Of a stretch of DNA of 64,000 nt, positions 1-10,592 are shown piece by piece (within the stretch, counting starts at the first letter, position 1; the number at the start of each line of letters is the position of its first letter). Made by a program: the position numbers and the translations under genes. Under the pieces are notes generated by a model. That model was not told the DNA's origin. It was given only the letters and a program-made list of their open reading frames with translations, and searched no databases. This DNA comes from Mycolicibacterium mengxianglii (GTDB lineage: Bacteria > Actinomycetota > Actinomycetes > Mycobacteriales > Mycobacteriaceae): NCBI RefSeq assembly GCF_015710575.1, contig NZ_CP065373.1, positions 5,394,001 to 5,458,000 of the forward strand. The letters are read 5' to 3'.

Positions 1-3000
1 CGATGATCGCCGGCCTGCTGGGGTTCCTGTTCGCCGTGGCGACGCCGCTGCTGCCGGTGACGCAGACGACGGTGACGCTGAACTGGCCCCAAGGTGGCGA
101 GCTGTCCAATGTCACGGCGCCACTGATCTCGCAGGTGCCGGTGTCGATGACGGCGACGATCCCGTGTGAGGTCATCCGGTCCGTGCCCGCCGACGGCGCC
201 ATGGTGCTGGGCACCGCACCCGCCGACGGCAAACAGGCCGCCCTCAACGGATTGTTCGTCAACGTCACCGACAAACGCGTCGACGTCACCGACCGCAACG
301 TCGTGGTGGCCAGCGTGCCGCGGGAGCGGGTCGCCGGACCCGACTGTCAGAAGATCGAGATCACCTCGTCCGAGGACGGCACGTTCGCCACCTTCGTCGG
401 ACTCACCAAGGTCACCGGCCCCGACAAGGGCCAGGAGCAGCGCTCCGGGTTCGCCGACCCGAACCTGCGCCCGGCGATCGTCGGAGTGTTCACCGATCTG
501 ACCGGGCCGGCTCCGGCGGGGTTGTCGCTCTCCGCCGAGATAGACAGCCGGTTCACCACCGCCCCGACGCCGTTGAAGCTGATCGCGATGCTGTTGGCGA
601 TCGCCTCGACCGCGGTGGCGTTGCTGGCGCTGTGGCGCCTCGACCGCATCGACGGCCACCGCATGCAGCGCCTGATCCCCACCCGCTGGCGGACGTTCAC
701 CGCCGTCGACGTCACCGTGATCGGTGCGTTCCTGGTCTGGTACGTCGGCGGCGCCAACTCCTCCGACGACGGCTACATCCTGCAGATGGCGCGGGTCGCC
801 GACCACGCGGGCTACATGTCGAACTACTTCCGCTGGTTCGGCAGCCCCGAGGATCCATTCGGCTGGTACTACAACCTGCTCGCCCTGATGACCCAGGTGA
901 GCACCGCCAGCATCTGGATGCGGCTTCCGGACCTGGTGTGCGCGTTCGTGTGCTGGCTGCTGCTGTCCCGCGAGGTGCTGCCCCGGCTGGGGCCCGCGGT
1001 GGCCGCCAGCCGACCGGCACTGTGGGCAGCCGGATTCGTGCTGCTGGCGGCCTGGATGCCGTTCAACAACGGGTTGCGGCCTGAAGGTCAGATCGCCACC
1101 GGCGCCCTGATCACCTACGTCCTGATCGAACGGGCCGTCACCTCGCGCCGCCTGCTGCCCGCCGGGCTGGCCATCATCACCGCGGCATTCACCCTCGGCA
1201 TCCAGCCGACCGGGCTGATCGCCGTCGCCGCACTGCTGGCAGGCGGCCGCCCGATCCTGCGGATCATCGCCCAGCGTCGCCAACTGGTGGGCACCTGGCC
1301 GTTGCTGTTGCCGCTGCTGGCGGCGGGCACGGTGATCGTGCCCATCGTCTTCGCCGACCAGACGTTCGCAACGGTGTTGGAAGCCACCAGGATTCGCACC
1401 GAGATCGGGCCCAGCCAGGAGTGGTACACCGAGAACCTGCGGTACTTCTACCTGATCCTGCCGACCGTGGACGGCTCACTGTCGCGCCGGTTCGGTTTCC
1501 TGATCACCGCGTTGAGCCTGTTCGCATCCATGTTCATCATGTTGCGGCGCAAGCGGGTTCCCGGCATCGCGCGCGGCCCGGCCTGGCGCCTGATGGGCAT
1601 CATCTTCGCCACCGTGTTCTGCCTGATGTTCACCCCCACCAAGTGGGTGCACCACATGGGGTTGTTCGCCGCGGTGGGTGCCGCGATGGCGGCACTGGCC
1701 ACCGTGCTGGTCTCGCCCATGGTCCTGCGTTGGGCCCGCAACCGGATGGCCTTCCTGGCCGCACTGCTGTTCATCCTGGCGTTGTGCTGGGCCACCACCA
1801 ACGGTTGGTGGTACGTCTCCAGTTACGGTGTGCCGTTCAACAATTCGACGCCGAAGATCGGCGGCGTATCGATCAGCACGATCTTCTTCGCGCTGTTCGC
1901 CGCCACGGCGCTGTACGCCCTGTGGTTGCACTTCGCGCCCCGCGACCGCGGCAACGGCCGATTCGCCCGCCTGATCACCGCCGCCCCGATCCCCGTCGTC
2001 TCCGGGTTCATGGTCGTGGTGTTCGTGGCGTCCATGGCGATCGGTGTGGTGCGGCAGTACCCCACCTATTCCAACACCTGGTCGAATCTGCGGGCATTCA
2101 CCGGCGGCTGCGGGCTGGCTGACGACGTGCTGGTGGAACCCGACACCAATGACGGCTTCCTGGCTCCGCTGCCGGGTGATTACGGCGCCCTCGGCCCACT
2201 GGGCGGGGTTGACCCGGTGGGCTTCTCCCCCGATGGGCTGCCCGAACACATTGTGGCCGAGGCCATTCGGCAACCGAATCCGATGCCGGGCACCGATTAC
2301 GACTGGGATGCCGAAACCGAGCTCGACAAGCCCGGCGCCAACGGCTCAACGGTGCCGCTGCCCTACGGCCTCGACCCGGCACGGGTCCCGGTCGCGGGGT
2401 CGTACACGCAGGGCCCGCAGCAGCAAGCCTCACTGACCTCCGCCTGGTACCAGCTTCCGCCGCCCGACGACGCGCACCCGCTGGTGGTCGTCACCGCCGC
2501 CGGCACCATCAGCGGCAACAGCATCTTCAACGGCCATACCGAAGGCCAGGCCGTCGAATTGGAGTACGCCACAACAGGGCCCGACGGTTCGCCGGTGCCC
2601 GCGGGCCGGGTGGTTCCCTACGATCTGGGCCCGCTCCCGTCCTGGCGGAACCTGCGCTTCGACCGGTCGGAGATTCCGGCGGATGCCACATCGGTGCGAA
2701 TCGTCGCCGAGGATCAGTCGCTGACCCCCGGCGACTGGGTTGCCGTCACGCCGCCACGGGTGCCTGAACTGCGTTCGGTGCAGGAATACGTCGGCTCCTC
2801 CGAGCCCGTGCTGATGGACTGGGCGGTGGGCCTGGCGTTCCCGTGCCAGCAGCCGATGTTGCACGCGCACGGCGTCACCGAGGTGCCGAAGTTCCGCATC
2901 ACGCCGGACTACAACGCCAAGCGGCTCGACACCGACAGCTGGGAGGACGGGATGAACGGCGGTCTGCTGGGCATCACCGATCTGCTGCTGCGTGCCCAGG

Positions 3001-3155
3001 TGATGTCGACCTACCTGTCGCGCGACTGGGGCCGCGACTGGGGTTCGTTACGCAAGTTCGACACCATCGTCGACGCCGACGTCGCCACCTTGGACTTCGG
3101 CACCGCCACCCACTCCGGGCTGTACAAGCCCGGCGAGATCCGGATCGGCCCGTAG
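1..3155 (+). CDS. embB: Arabinosyltransferase EmbB (5' end outside window)
   Basis: EmbB transfers D-arabinofuranose from decaprenyl-phosphoryl-arabinose to the growing arabinan of arabinogalactan, on the outer face of the plasma membrane; it is the main ethambutol target. The 1,050 visible residues match EmbB from its first membrane helix to the C-terminal end GEIRIGP. By comparison with the M. tuberculosis protein about 30 N-terminal residues lie before base 1, so the ATG at base 3 is probably internal. The GT-C Asp-Asp pair is in NSSDDGY (about visible residue 255), followed by many membrane helices and a soluble C-terminal carbohydrate-binding region. The ethambutol-region motif reads GYILQMARV; the Met equivalent to M306 is encoded at 786-788. 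In M. tuberculosis embC and embA lie upstream. EmbB is chosen over EmbA/EmbC because of the near end-to-end similarity. Confidence 0.96.
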   Translation, partial: MIAGLLGFLFAVATPLLPVTQTTVTLNWPQGGELSNVTAPLISQVPVSMTATIPCEVIRSVPADGAMVLGTAPADGKQAALNGLFVNVTDKRVDVTDRNVVVASVPRERVAGPDCQKIEITSSEDGTFATFVGLTKVTGPDKGQEQRSGFADPNLRPAIVGVFTDLTGPAPAGLSLSAEIDSRFTTAPTPLKLIAMLLAIASTAVALLALWRLDRIDGHRMQRLIPTRWRTFTAVDVTVIGAFLVWYVGGANSSDDGYILQMARVADHAGYMSNYFRWFGSPEDPFGWYYNLLALMTQVSTASIWMRLPDLVCAFVCWLLLSREVLPRLGPAVAASRPALWAAGFVLLAAWMPFNNGLRPEGQIATGALITYVLIERAVTSRRLLPAGLAIITAAFTLGIQPTGLIAVAALLAGGRPILRIIAQRRQLVGTWPLLLPLLAAGTVIVPIVFADQTFATVLEATRIRTEIGPSQEWYTENLRYFYLILPTVDGSLSRRFGFLITALSLFASMFIMLRRKRVPGIARGPAWRLMGIIFATVFCLMFTPTKWVHHMGLFAAVGAAMAALATVLVSPMVLRWARNRMAFLAALLFILALCWATTNGWWYVSSYGVPFNNSTPKIGGVSISTIFFALFAATALYALWLHFAPRDRGNGRFARLITAAPIPVVSGFMVVVFVASMAIGVVRQYPTYSNTWSNLRAFTGGCGLADDVLVEPDTNDGFLAPLPGDYGALGPLGGVDPVGFSPDGLPEHIVAEAIRQPNPMPGTDYDWDAETELDKPGANGSTVPLPYGLDPARVPVAGSYTQGPQQQASLTSAWYQLPPPDDAHPLVVVTAAGTISGNSIFNGHTEGQAVELEYATTGPDGSPVPAGRVVPYDLGPLPSWRNLRFDRSEIPADATSVRIVAEDQSLTPGDWVAVTPPRVPELRSVQEYVGSSEPVLMDWAVGLAFPCQQPMLHAHGVTEVPKFRITPDYNAKRLDTDSWEDGMNGGLLGITDLLLRAQVMSTYLSRDWGRDWGSLRKFDTIVDADVATLDFGTATHSGLYKPGEIRIGP

Positions 3156-3501
3156 CCCAGAGGATCTGGAGTGCCTCCACGGCAACGACATCGGAGTTGT
3201 CGCCGTGGGACAGCAACGGGTGGCCACGGTACGACGCAACCGACACCGTGCGTACCGGGTCGGTCTCCAGGCTTGCCTCGATCAGTCCGCCTCGGACTTG
3301 TCGAACAGCATCGCGAGCGGTGCTGAGGTGTCGCTGACCTCACGTCGGTAGAGGCCCTAACCGTCGCAGCCGAGGGGCACGAACGTGCGCAAACCACGAG
3401 ATGCGCCCGGCGGGGCGGCCGGGGACACGCACGCTCGCGGGTAGTTGGGCGGTAGTTGGGGTACACCCGTAGTTGGGCCGGGGAGGCGGCCGCTGCGGAG
3501 G
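3156..3501. other. Convergent intergenic region with possible gene remnant
   Basis: This stretch separates the stop of embB from the stop of accD4 and holds no convincing gene. An imperfect hairpin lies near 3177-3209 (CCACGGCAACGAC pairing with GTTGTCGCCGTGG), a possible terminator for embB without a U tract. On the minus strand two short peptide-like pieces separated by stop codons (around 3300-3400) have protein-like composition. They could be vestiges of a decayed gene, but I cannot assign them. In M. tuberculosis other genes (Rv3796, fadE35, Rv3798) occupy this place. Confidence 0.4.
3441..3477. repeat. Three copies of a 9-bp direct repeat (GTAGTTGGG)
   Basis: GTAGTTGGG occurs at 3441-3449, 3452-3460 and 3469-3477, just beyond the accD4 stop. 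Spacing is uneven (2 and 8 bases). No function is evident. Confidence 0.6.
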
Positions 3502-5073
3502 TTAGATCGGGATCAGGCCGTGCTTGCGCTGCACCCGCTGAATCTGCTTGTCCCGCAACAGCCGCATCGCACTGCGCAGCTTGAGCCGGGTCTCGTGCGG
3601 CTCGATCACCGCGTCGACGTAACCGCGCTCGGCCGCGATGTAGGGGGTCGCCAGATTGGTGTTGTAGCCCTCGATGAAGTCGGCCTTGATCTTCTGCACC
3701 TCGGGCGCGGTGGGATCGGGGAACCGCTTCACCAACAACTGGGCAGCACCCTCGGCGCCGATCACCGCGATGCGCGCGGTGGGCCACACGAAGTTCATGT
3801 CGGCCGTCAACTGCTTGGAGCCCATCACCGCATACGCGCCGCCGTAGGACTTGCGCACGGTGATGGTCACCTTCGGCACATCGGCCTCCACCACGGAGTA
3901 CAGGAATCGCCCGCCGCGCTTGATGATCCCGTTCTTCTCCTGCTGGACACCGGGCATGAACCCTGGGGTGTCAACGACGAACACCAGCGGGATGTTGAAC
4001 GAGTCGCAGAACCGGACGAAGCGCGCCGCCTTGTCGGACTCCTCGTTGTCGATGGCACCGGCGTTGTACATCGGCTGGTTGGCGATCACGCCCACCGTCC
4101 GACCGTCGACGCGGGCATAGCCGGTGATGATCGCCTGACCGGCTTGTGCTGCCACGTCCAGGAATTCACCGTCGTCGAAGATCCGGATCAGGATCTCGTG
4201 CATGTCGTAGCCCATGTTGTCCGCATCGGGCACGATGGTGTCCAGCTCGAGATCGTGCGGGGTGATCTCGGGTTCCAGTCCGGGGTTGACGATCGGCTCG
4301 TCGTCGAAGGTGTTGCCCGGCAGGAAACTCAGGTAGTCGCGGACGTACTGGAACGCCGCCTTCTCGTCCTCGACGACCTGGTGGATGTTGCCGTAACGGG
4401 CCTGCTGGTCGGCGCCGCCGAGCTCGTCGAGCGACACATCCTCACCGGTGACGTCCTTGATCACGTCGGGTCCGGTGACGAACATGTAACCCTGGTCCCG
4501 GACCGCGACGATCAGGTCGGTCTGGATCGGCGAATACACCGCGCCGCCTGCGCATTTGCCCAGAATGATGGAGATCTGCGGGACCAGGCCGCTCAGCAGC
4601 TCGTGCCGACGTCCCAGCTCGGCGTACCAGGCCAGCGATGTCGCCGCATCCTGGATCCGCGCGCCGCCGGAGTCGTTGATCCCGATGATCGGGCAGCCGA
4701 CCATGGCCACCCACTCCATCAACCGGGCCACCTTGCGGCCGAACATCTCGCCCACGGTGCCCTGGAACACGGTCTGGTCGTGGCTGAACACCCCGACCGG
4801 ACGGCCGTTGATGGTGGCGTGGCCGGTGACCACGCCGTCGCCGTAGAGCGCGTTCGGATCGCCGGGCGTCTTGGCCAGCGCGCCGATCTCGAAGAAGCTC
4901 CCGGGGTCGACCAGATCGTAGATCCGGGCGCGGGCACTCGGGATGCCCTTCTTCTCCCGCTTGGCAACGGCTTTCGCGCCACCGGGCTCCTTGGCCAGCT
5001 CCAGCTTCTCGCGAAGCTCAGCGAGCTTCTCGGCCGTGGTGGCGGGGGCCGTCTTGACCGGGTTCTCGCTCAC
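3502..5073 (-). CDS. accD4: Acyl-CoA carboxylase carboxyltransferase beta subunit AccD4
   Basis: AccD4 is the carboxyltransferase subunit of the long-chain acyl-CoA carboxylase that makes the carboxyacyl (2-carboxy-C26) substrate condensed by Pks13 in mycolic acid synthesis; it works with AccA3 and AccD5. The 523-residue protein has the usual length (about 522) and both crotonase-fold halves. Oxyanion-type glycine-rich motifs are visible: NDSGGARIQ in the N-terminal half, and a GAYAVMG segment in the C-terminal half. The GTG start at 5073 lies 7 bases after the pks13 stop with a GAAAG ribosome site inside the pks13 end, so the two are probably translationally coupled. It is the last gene of the fadD32-pks13-accD4 operon. 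Confidence 0.96.
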   Translation of the reverse strand: MSENPVKTAPATTAEKLAELREKLELAKEPGGAKAVAKREKKGIPSARARIYDLVDPGSFFEIGALAKTPGDPNALYGDGVVTGHATINGRPVGVFSHDQTVFQGTVGEMFGRKVARLMEWVAMVGCPIIGINDSGGARIQDAATSLAWYAELGRRHELLSGLVPQISIILGKCAGGAVYSPIQTDLIVAVRDQGYMFVTGPDVIKDVTGEDVSLDELGGADQQARYGNIHQVVEDEKAAFQYVRDYLSFLPGNTFDDEPIVNPGLEPEITPHDLELDTIVPDADNMGYDMHEILIRIFDDGEFLDVAAQAGQAIITGYARVDGRTVGVIANQPMYNAGAIDNEESDKAARFVRFCDSFNIPLVFVVDTPGFMPGVQQEKNGIIKRGGRFLYSVVEADVPKVTITVRKSYGGAYAVMGSKQLTADMNFVWPTARIAVIGAEGAAQLLVKRFPDPTAPEVQKIKADFIEGYNTNLATPYIAAERGYVDAVIEPHETRLKLRSAMRLLRDKQIQRVQRKHGLIPI

Positions 5074-5080
5074 AGCGGGC

Positions 5081-8000
5081 TCACTTTCCGTGGTTGGCCG
5101 AAATCTCGTTGATCGCCTGGCTCAGATGCGACCCGACCTTGGCGATGTAAGGCTCGTCGATGGCCTGGATGTGCTCGCCACCGATGTTGACCACCTCGAG
5201 GTCGGACACGAACTCCCCCCACCCGCCGTCGGGCTTGCGGGTGGCGTACGCGGGCTCGAAGGTGATGGCGTCATCGTGGTAGCGGTCGGCCATGTACAGC
5301 GTCACGTGGCCGTCGTACGGCTTGATCTCGGCCACGTCGAGCGCCCGCTGGTCCAGGTAGGACGTGCGCTGGTGCTCGATGATGCCGCCGGGGATCTGCA
5401 CACCGGAATCCTTGACCGCGTTCAGGACGAACTCCACCTGACCCGCATCGTCGAGGTTCTCCAGCTCCTCGTACGGGATCGCCGGGATCTGCACGTTGAA
5501 CGTCTTCTCGGCGAACTTGGCGTACCGGTCCCAACGGGCCCGGGTCCCTTCCTTGGACGTGTCGATCGGCACGCCGGGGCGCACACAGTCGATCAACCCG
5601 ACGAAGCGGACGTCGGCGCCGGCTTCCTTCAGACCGATGGCGCAGGCGTAGGACAGCGCCCCGCCGAGGCTCCAGCCGGCCAGGATGAACGGCTTTCCGG
5701 CTTTCCCGTCCGTCCAGCCGTTGAGCTCCAACAGCTTCGGCACATACTGCGCCGCGCGTTCCTCGATGGTGCCCTCGACCCGCTCCAGACCGATCATCGG
5801 GGTATCGGCCGGCAGCCGGTTCAGCAGCGGCTCGTAGACCACCGTCGAGCCACCGGCGGCATGGAACACATAGACCGGCACCTGGTCCTCGGATTGCGGC
5901 GCCCGGATGGTGCGCACGAAACCGTCGAGCTCACCGGCCTCGAGGAACTCCCGCACCGTGCTCGACAGTGCCTCGATCGTCGGTGCGAACTTCACGTCGT
6001 CGGCGGTGATGGTGCCCTCGGAACGTTCCGAAAGTCGCTTCGCCACTTTGGCCGCGGTCTCGTCGTCGACCTGCGGCAGCGCGTTGAAGATGCCGCCGGG
6101 GCTCTTACCCGTGACGATCGCCCAGGTGGCGAACGTCAACCGCTCGGCCGCATCGCGCGGTGGCACATCGGAATTCAGTGCCTCGGCGATCGCCTGCTGG
6201 TTCAACGCCGCAGCCGCGGCAGCCAGGTTCGGCTCCTGCTTCTGCGCGGGCTCGGGAGTGGCAGCCGCCGGCGCGCGGGACGCCCCGGTCGGGTCCGTGG
6301 GCGGCGGCGGGGGCGGCAGCGTCATGCCCGACACCGGATTCGCCGCAGCCGTCGGCTGTTCGGACGCGGCATCGCTGAGCGCGGACACCTCGGCGACGAC
6401 CTCGGGCTCGACAGCCTGAGCCTCGCCACTGACCTCCGCCAGCCGCTGCTCGATCTCCGCCGCTGTCGACGCTCCACCGAGCAGCTCGGCCTGCGCCTTG
6501 GCGACTTCCTCTTCGCTTGCGGTGCTCTGGAATTCGTGCAGCTGCGCCACCTCGTCGCGATGCTCGATCGCATAGGCGATCAGCTTCTCGACGTTGTAGA
6601 GGTTGGCGTCACGCACCGCGGTCAGCTGGATCGGCGGCAGATCGAAGTCGTACTCGACACGGTTCTTGATCCGCACCGCCATCAACGAGTCCAGCCCCAG
6701 CTCGATCAGCGGAACCTCCCACGGCAGGTCCTCGGGCTCGTAACCCATGGCCCCGCCGACAATCGCCCCGAGGCGGTTGGCGATCGACTCGCCGGAGTCC
6801 GGCGACCACTTGGCAAAGCCGGCACCCAGATTGGCACCCGCAGCCAGGTTGTCCGACAGAATCTCGGCATCGTCGGCGACCTCGGGCTCGGCAACCGGTG
6901 CGGCGGCGAGTTCGGTGGTGGTCACAGACCCGGCAGCCGCTGCCATCGGCAGCGCGGCCGCCGTGCCGGCCCGGCTGACGATCGCGTCGTACACCAGCGT
7001 GAACGACTCGTCGATACGGGCATGCACCTGCACCGACGCCCCGCCGGGGTGCCGGGTCAGTGTCGTCACCAGGCGGGCATCCTCACCGGGGACGGCACGC
7101 TGTTCGGAGGCGGTCAGCACCGCGTCGGGAATCACCTGCACCGCAGCGGCTTTCACCAGTGCGGCCAGAGCCCCCGGATCATTTACAGCACCACGGGGTG
7201 CGTACTCCCACACATGCCTGCCGTCAGGCAGCGACACGTGCGACCCCGGCACCAGACCGGAGTTGTCGCCCGAGAAACGCACGTCCAGCCAGTGCGGCTT
7301 ACGCCGGAACCGGGTGGGGGGAATGTCGGCGTAATCGGTGGCGGGGTCGGCCGCCGGCTCGAACAGCGTCCAGAAGTCGAGGTCGTGGCCATGCACGAAC
7401 AGGTTCGCCATGGCCGTGGTCATCGAATCGACCTCGTCCTGCTTACGCGCCAGGGTCGGCACCAGCTGCGCGTCGTGCAGCCCGGCGCTGGCCGTCGTCA
7501 GACCGACCTGCATGAGCGCCACCGGATTCGGTGCCAACTCCAGGAAAGTGGTGTGCCCGTTGTCGACGGCATTACGGATGCCGTGAGTGAAGTAGACGCT
7601 GTGGCGCAGCCCCTTCTTCCAGTAGTCGACATCGTGGATGGGTTCGGCGCCCGCGCGGATCAGCTGCCCCTCATGCACGGTCGAGAAGTACGCCGTCTGC
7701 AGCGGACGGGCCTCGATGCCCTGCAGTTCGGCGGCCAACTCCCCGAGCAGCGGGTCCATCTGCTGAGTGTGACTGGCGCCCTTGGTCTGGAACTTGCGGG
7801 CGAACTTCCCCTCCGACTCGGCGCGCGCGATGATCGCGTCCACCTGCTCGGGCGGCCCGCCGATCACCGTCTGCGTCGGTGCGGCGTACACGCACACCTC
7901 GAGGTCGGGGTAATCCGAGAAGACGGTCTTGATCTCGTCGGCGGAGTACTCGACCAGCGCCATCAGCCGGATGTACTCGCCGAACAGCATCGCCTCGCCC

Positions 8001-10516
8001 TCACCCATCAGGTGTGAGCGGGAGCAGATGGTGCGGGTGGCGTCGGCCAGTGACAGCCCACCGGAGAAGTACGCGGCCGCGGCCTCACCGAGCGACTGCC
8101 CCACCACCGCAGCGGGTTTGGCGCCGTGGTGCTTGAGCAACTCACCGAGGGCTACCTGGATGGCGAAGATGACCACCTGGGTGGTCTCGATGCCGTAGTC
8201 CTGCGAGTCGTCGAGGATCAGCTCGACGATGGAGTAGCCCAGCTCATCCTGGACCAGGGCGTCGACCTTGTTGATCCACTCGGCGAACACCTCGTTGCGC
8301 AGGTACAGGCTCTTGCCCATCTTGCGGTGCTGCGCACCGAATCCGGCCAGCACCCACACCGGGCCGTTGCTGACGGGACCGTCGGAGGAGAGCACCAGCG
8401 GGCTCTGCTTGCCGTCGGCCACCGCCCGCAGACCCTTGACGGCCTCGTCGTGGTCATGGGCCAGGATCACCGCGCGGGAGCGACCGTGGTTGCGCCGTGA
8501 CAGTGAGCGCCCGATCGACTCCAGCGAGGACGCCCGGCCCTCGTCGCTGTCGATCCAGTCGGCCAACTCGGCGGCGGCCGCCTTCTTACGTGAGGTCAGG
8601 AACGCTGAAATGGCAAGCGGCACAACAGGTGCGACGGGCTCTTTGGCTTCGAGCTCTTCGCGGGCGACCGCCAGCAGCCGCAGCGCCTCCTCGGTCAGAC
8701 CGGGGAGTTCGTGCTCGTCCTCGGCGCTTCCGAAAGACTCGTCACCATAGAAATCGAGGGTGCCGTCCGGTTCATCACGAATGAACTCGCCGTACTCGTC
8801 CATCCGCACGCCGCCGACGTACACCGCATTCGCGTCGTCGCTGTCCTGTTGCTCGGCAACGGTTTCCGGCTCGGACTCGGGCTCGACGAGATCGCTGGGC
8901 AGCACCTCGCGCACCACCACGTGGGCGTTCGCTCCGCCGAAGCCGAACCCGGACACACCGGCGATGGCGTGTCCGCTGTAACGGGGCCAGTCGGAGACCG
9001 TGTCGTTGACCTTCAGGTGCTCGCGGTCGAAGTCGATGAACGGGTTGGGTCCGGCGAAGTTGATCGACGGCGGGATCTTGTCGTTCTTGAGCGCCAGGGC
9101 GACCTTGGCCAAGCTCGCCGCGCCTGCGGCCGACTCCAGGTGTCCCACATTGGATTTCACCGCACCCAGCAGCGCAGGCTGGTCCGCGGGGCGGCCCCGG
9201 CCCACTACGCGGCCCAGGGCGTCGGCCTCGATCGGGTCACCCAGGATGGTGCCGGTGCCGTGCGCCTCGATGTAGTCGACGGCACGGGGGCTGATACCGG
9301 CGTTCTTGTACGCCGTGCGCAGCACCTCGGCCTGGGCGTCGGGATTGGGCGCCAGCATCCCGTTGGAGCGTCCGTCATGGTTGACCGCACTGCCGGCAAT
9401 GACGGCCAGGATCTCGTCGCCGTCGCGGCGGGCGTCAGCCACCCGCTTGAGCACCAGCATGCCGGCGCCCTCCGAGCGGGCGTAACCGTCCGCATCCGAG
9501 GAGAAGGACTTGATCCGGCCGTCGGGTGCCAGCACCCCGCCCACCTCGTCGAAACCGATGGTGACCAGGGGGGTGATCATGGCGTTCACGCCACCGGCGA
9601 GCACCACGTCGGCTTCACCGGACCGCAGCGCCTGCACCCCTTCGTGCACGGCCACCAGCGATGACGAGCACGCGGTGTCGATGGCCATCGACGGGCCGCG
9701 GAAGTCGTAGAAGTACGACACCCGGTTGGCGATGATCGAGCTGGTGGTGCCGGTGATGGCGTACGGGTGCGCAGTCACCGGGTCAGCGACGGCCAGGAAC
9801 TGGTAGTCGTTGTTGGAGGCGCCGATGAAGACACCCACCTTGGAGCCGCGCAGCGCCGAGGCCGGGATGCGCGCGTGCTCGAGCGCCTCCCACGTCAGCT
9901 CCAACGCCATCCGCTGCTGCGGGTCGATGTTGTCGGCTTCCATCTTCGACAGCGCGAAGAACTCCGCGTCGAAGCCCTTGATATCGGAGAGGTAGCCGCC
10001 GCGGGTGCGCGCCCTGGCCACCCGTTCGGCGATGCGCGGTTCGCTGAGGAACTCCTCCCAGCGACCCTCCGGCAGGTCGGTGATGGCGTCGCGGCCCTCG
10101 AGCAGGGCCTGCCACGTCTCCGCCGGGGTGTTCATGTCTCCCGGGAAGCGGGTGCCCAGCCCGACGATCGCGATGTCGTAGGAACCGTCGTCGAGGCGCG
10201 GGTCACGCGACCAGTCCTCGGCGTCGGTGTCGACGTCCTCTTGTTCGGGCTCGCCCTCCACGATCACCTGGGCCAGCGCCTCGATGGTCGGATGCCGGAA
10301 CGCGGTGGTGGCGGTGACGGTGACACCGGTGAAGTCCTCGATGTCGGTCGCCATCGCCACGGCGTCCCGGGACGACAGGCCGAGCTCCACCATCGGAGCC
10401 GACTCACTGACCCTGTCGGGCGACTGCCCGGTGGCGTCGGCCACCCAGTTGCGCAGCCACGCCCGCATCTCGGGAACGGTCTTGTCGGTACGGAGTTGTG
10501 GAGTGTCTTCAGACAT
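5081..10516 (-). CDS. pks13: Polyketide synthase Pks13 (mycolic acid condensase)
   Basis: Pks13 joins the meromycoloyl chain supplied by FadD32 and the carboxylated alpha chain from AccD4 in the final condensation that makes mycolic acids, then hands the product to trehalose. Domains are in the family order ACP-KS-AT-ACP-TE. Numbering from an upstream GTG at 10531, the signature residues are: N-terminal ACP serine in GLSSRDA (S54), ketosynthase Cys in DTACSSS (C288), acyltransferase Ser in GQSLGEA (S813), second ACP Ser in GLDSLM (S1282), thioesterase Ser in GWSLGG (S1621). I prefer the ATG at 10516 because GTGAGG sits about 9 bases before it as a ribosome site. The protein is longer than the M. 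tuberculosis one mainly in an Ala/Pro-rich linker between ACP2 and TE. All catalytic residues are present. Confidence 0.98.
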   Translation of the reverse strand: MSEDTPQLRTDKTVPEMRAWLRNWVADATGQSPDRVSESAPMVELGLSSRDAVAMATDIEDFTGVTVTATTAFRHPTIEALAQVIVEGEPEQEDVDTDAEDWSRDPRLDDGSYDIAIVGLGTRFPGDMNTPAETWQALLEGRDAITDLPEGRWEEFLSEPRIAERVARARTRGGYLSDIKGFDAEFFALSKMEADNIDPQQRMALELTWEALEHARIPASALRGSKVGVFIGASNNDYQFLAVADPVTAHPYAITGTTSSIIANRVSYFYDFRGPSMAIDTACSSSLVAVHEGVQALRSGEADVVLAGGVNAMITPLVTIGFDEVGGVLAPDGRIKSFSSDADGYARSEGAGMLVLKRVADARRDGDEILAVIAGSAVNHDGRSNGMLAPNPDAQAEVLRTAYKNAGISPRAVDYIEAHGTGTILGDPIEADALGRVVGRGRPADQPALLGAVKSNVGHLESAAGAASLAKVALALKNDKIPPSINFAGPNPFIDFDREHLKVNDTVSDWPRYSGHAIAGVSGFGFGGANAHVVVREVLPSDLVEPESEPETVAEQQDSDDANAVYVGGVRMDEYGEFIRDEPDGTLDFYGDESFGSAEDEHELPGLTEEALRLLAVAREELEAKEPVAPVVPLAISAFLTSRKKAAAAELADWIDSDEGRASSLESIGRSLSRRNHGRSRAVILAHDHDEAVKGLRAVADGKQSPLVLSSDGPVSNGPVWVLAGFGAQHRKMGKSLYLRNEVFAEWINKVDALVQDELGYSIVELILDDSQDYGIETTQVVIFAIQVALGELLKHHGAKPAAVVGQSLGEAAAAYFSGGLSLADATRTICSRSHLMGEGEAMLFGEYIRLMALVEYSADEIKTVFSDYPDLEVCVYAAPTQTVIGGPPEQVDAIIARAESEGKFARKFQTKGASHTQQMDPLLGELAAELQGIEARPLQTAYFSTVHEGQLIRAGAEPIHDVDYWKKGLRHSVYFTHGIRNAVDNGHTTFLELAPNPVALMQVGLTTASAGLHDAQLVPTLARKQDEVDSMTTAMANLFVHGHDLDFWTLFEPAADPATDYADIPPTRFRRKPHWLDVRFSGDNSGLVPGSHVSLPDGRHVWEYAPRGAVNDPGALAALVKAAAVQVIPDAVLTASEQRAVPGEDARLVTTLTRHPGGASVQVHARIDESFTLVYDAIVSRAGTAAALPMAAAAGSVTTTELAAAPVAEPEVADDAEILSDNLAAGANLGAGFAKWSPDSGESIANRLGAIVGGAMGYEPEDLPWEVPLIELGLDSLMAVRIKNRVEYDFDLPPIQLTAVRDANLYNVEKLIAYAIEHRDEVAQLHEFQSTASEEEVAKAQAELLGGASTAAEIEQRLAEVSGEAQAVEPEVVAEVSALSDAASEQPTAAANPVSGMTLPPPPPPTDPTGASRAPAAATPEPAQKQEPNLAAAAAALNQQAIAEALNSDVPPRDAAERLTFATWAIVTGKSPGGIFNALPQVDDETAAKVAKRLSERSEGTITADDVKFAPTIEALSSTVREFLEAGELDGFVRTIRAPQSEDQVPVYVFHAAGGSTVVYEPLLNRLPADTPMIGLERVEGTIEERAAQYVPKLLELNGWTDGKAGKPFILAGWSLGGALSYACAIGLKEAGADVRFVGLIDCVRPGVPIDTSKEGTRARWDRYAKFAEKTFNVQIPAIPYEELENLDDAGQVEFVLNAVKDSGVQIPGGIIEHQRTSYLDQRALDVAEIKPYDGHVTLYMADRYHDDAITFEPAYATRKPDGGWGEFVSDLEVVNIGGEHIQAIDEPYIAKVGSHLSQAINEISANHGK

Positions 10517-10592
10517 GTCGCAAGGCCTCACTCAGTTCGAGCCGAACCGGCGGCGCGACTCGTCACTGCAGTTATGGGTTCCGTCTTTTCCG

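Noticed and set aside
3445..5112. Long plus-strand open frame opposite accD4
   Set aside because: It mirrors accD4 and arises from high GC in third codon positions; its His/Asp/Val-rich composition is not protein-like.
4943..8017. Open frame of about 1,000 codons opposite pks13
   Set aside because: Same cause; the minus strand carries an unmistakable Pks13 with all catalytic motifs.
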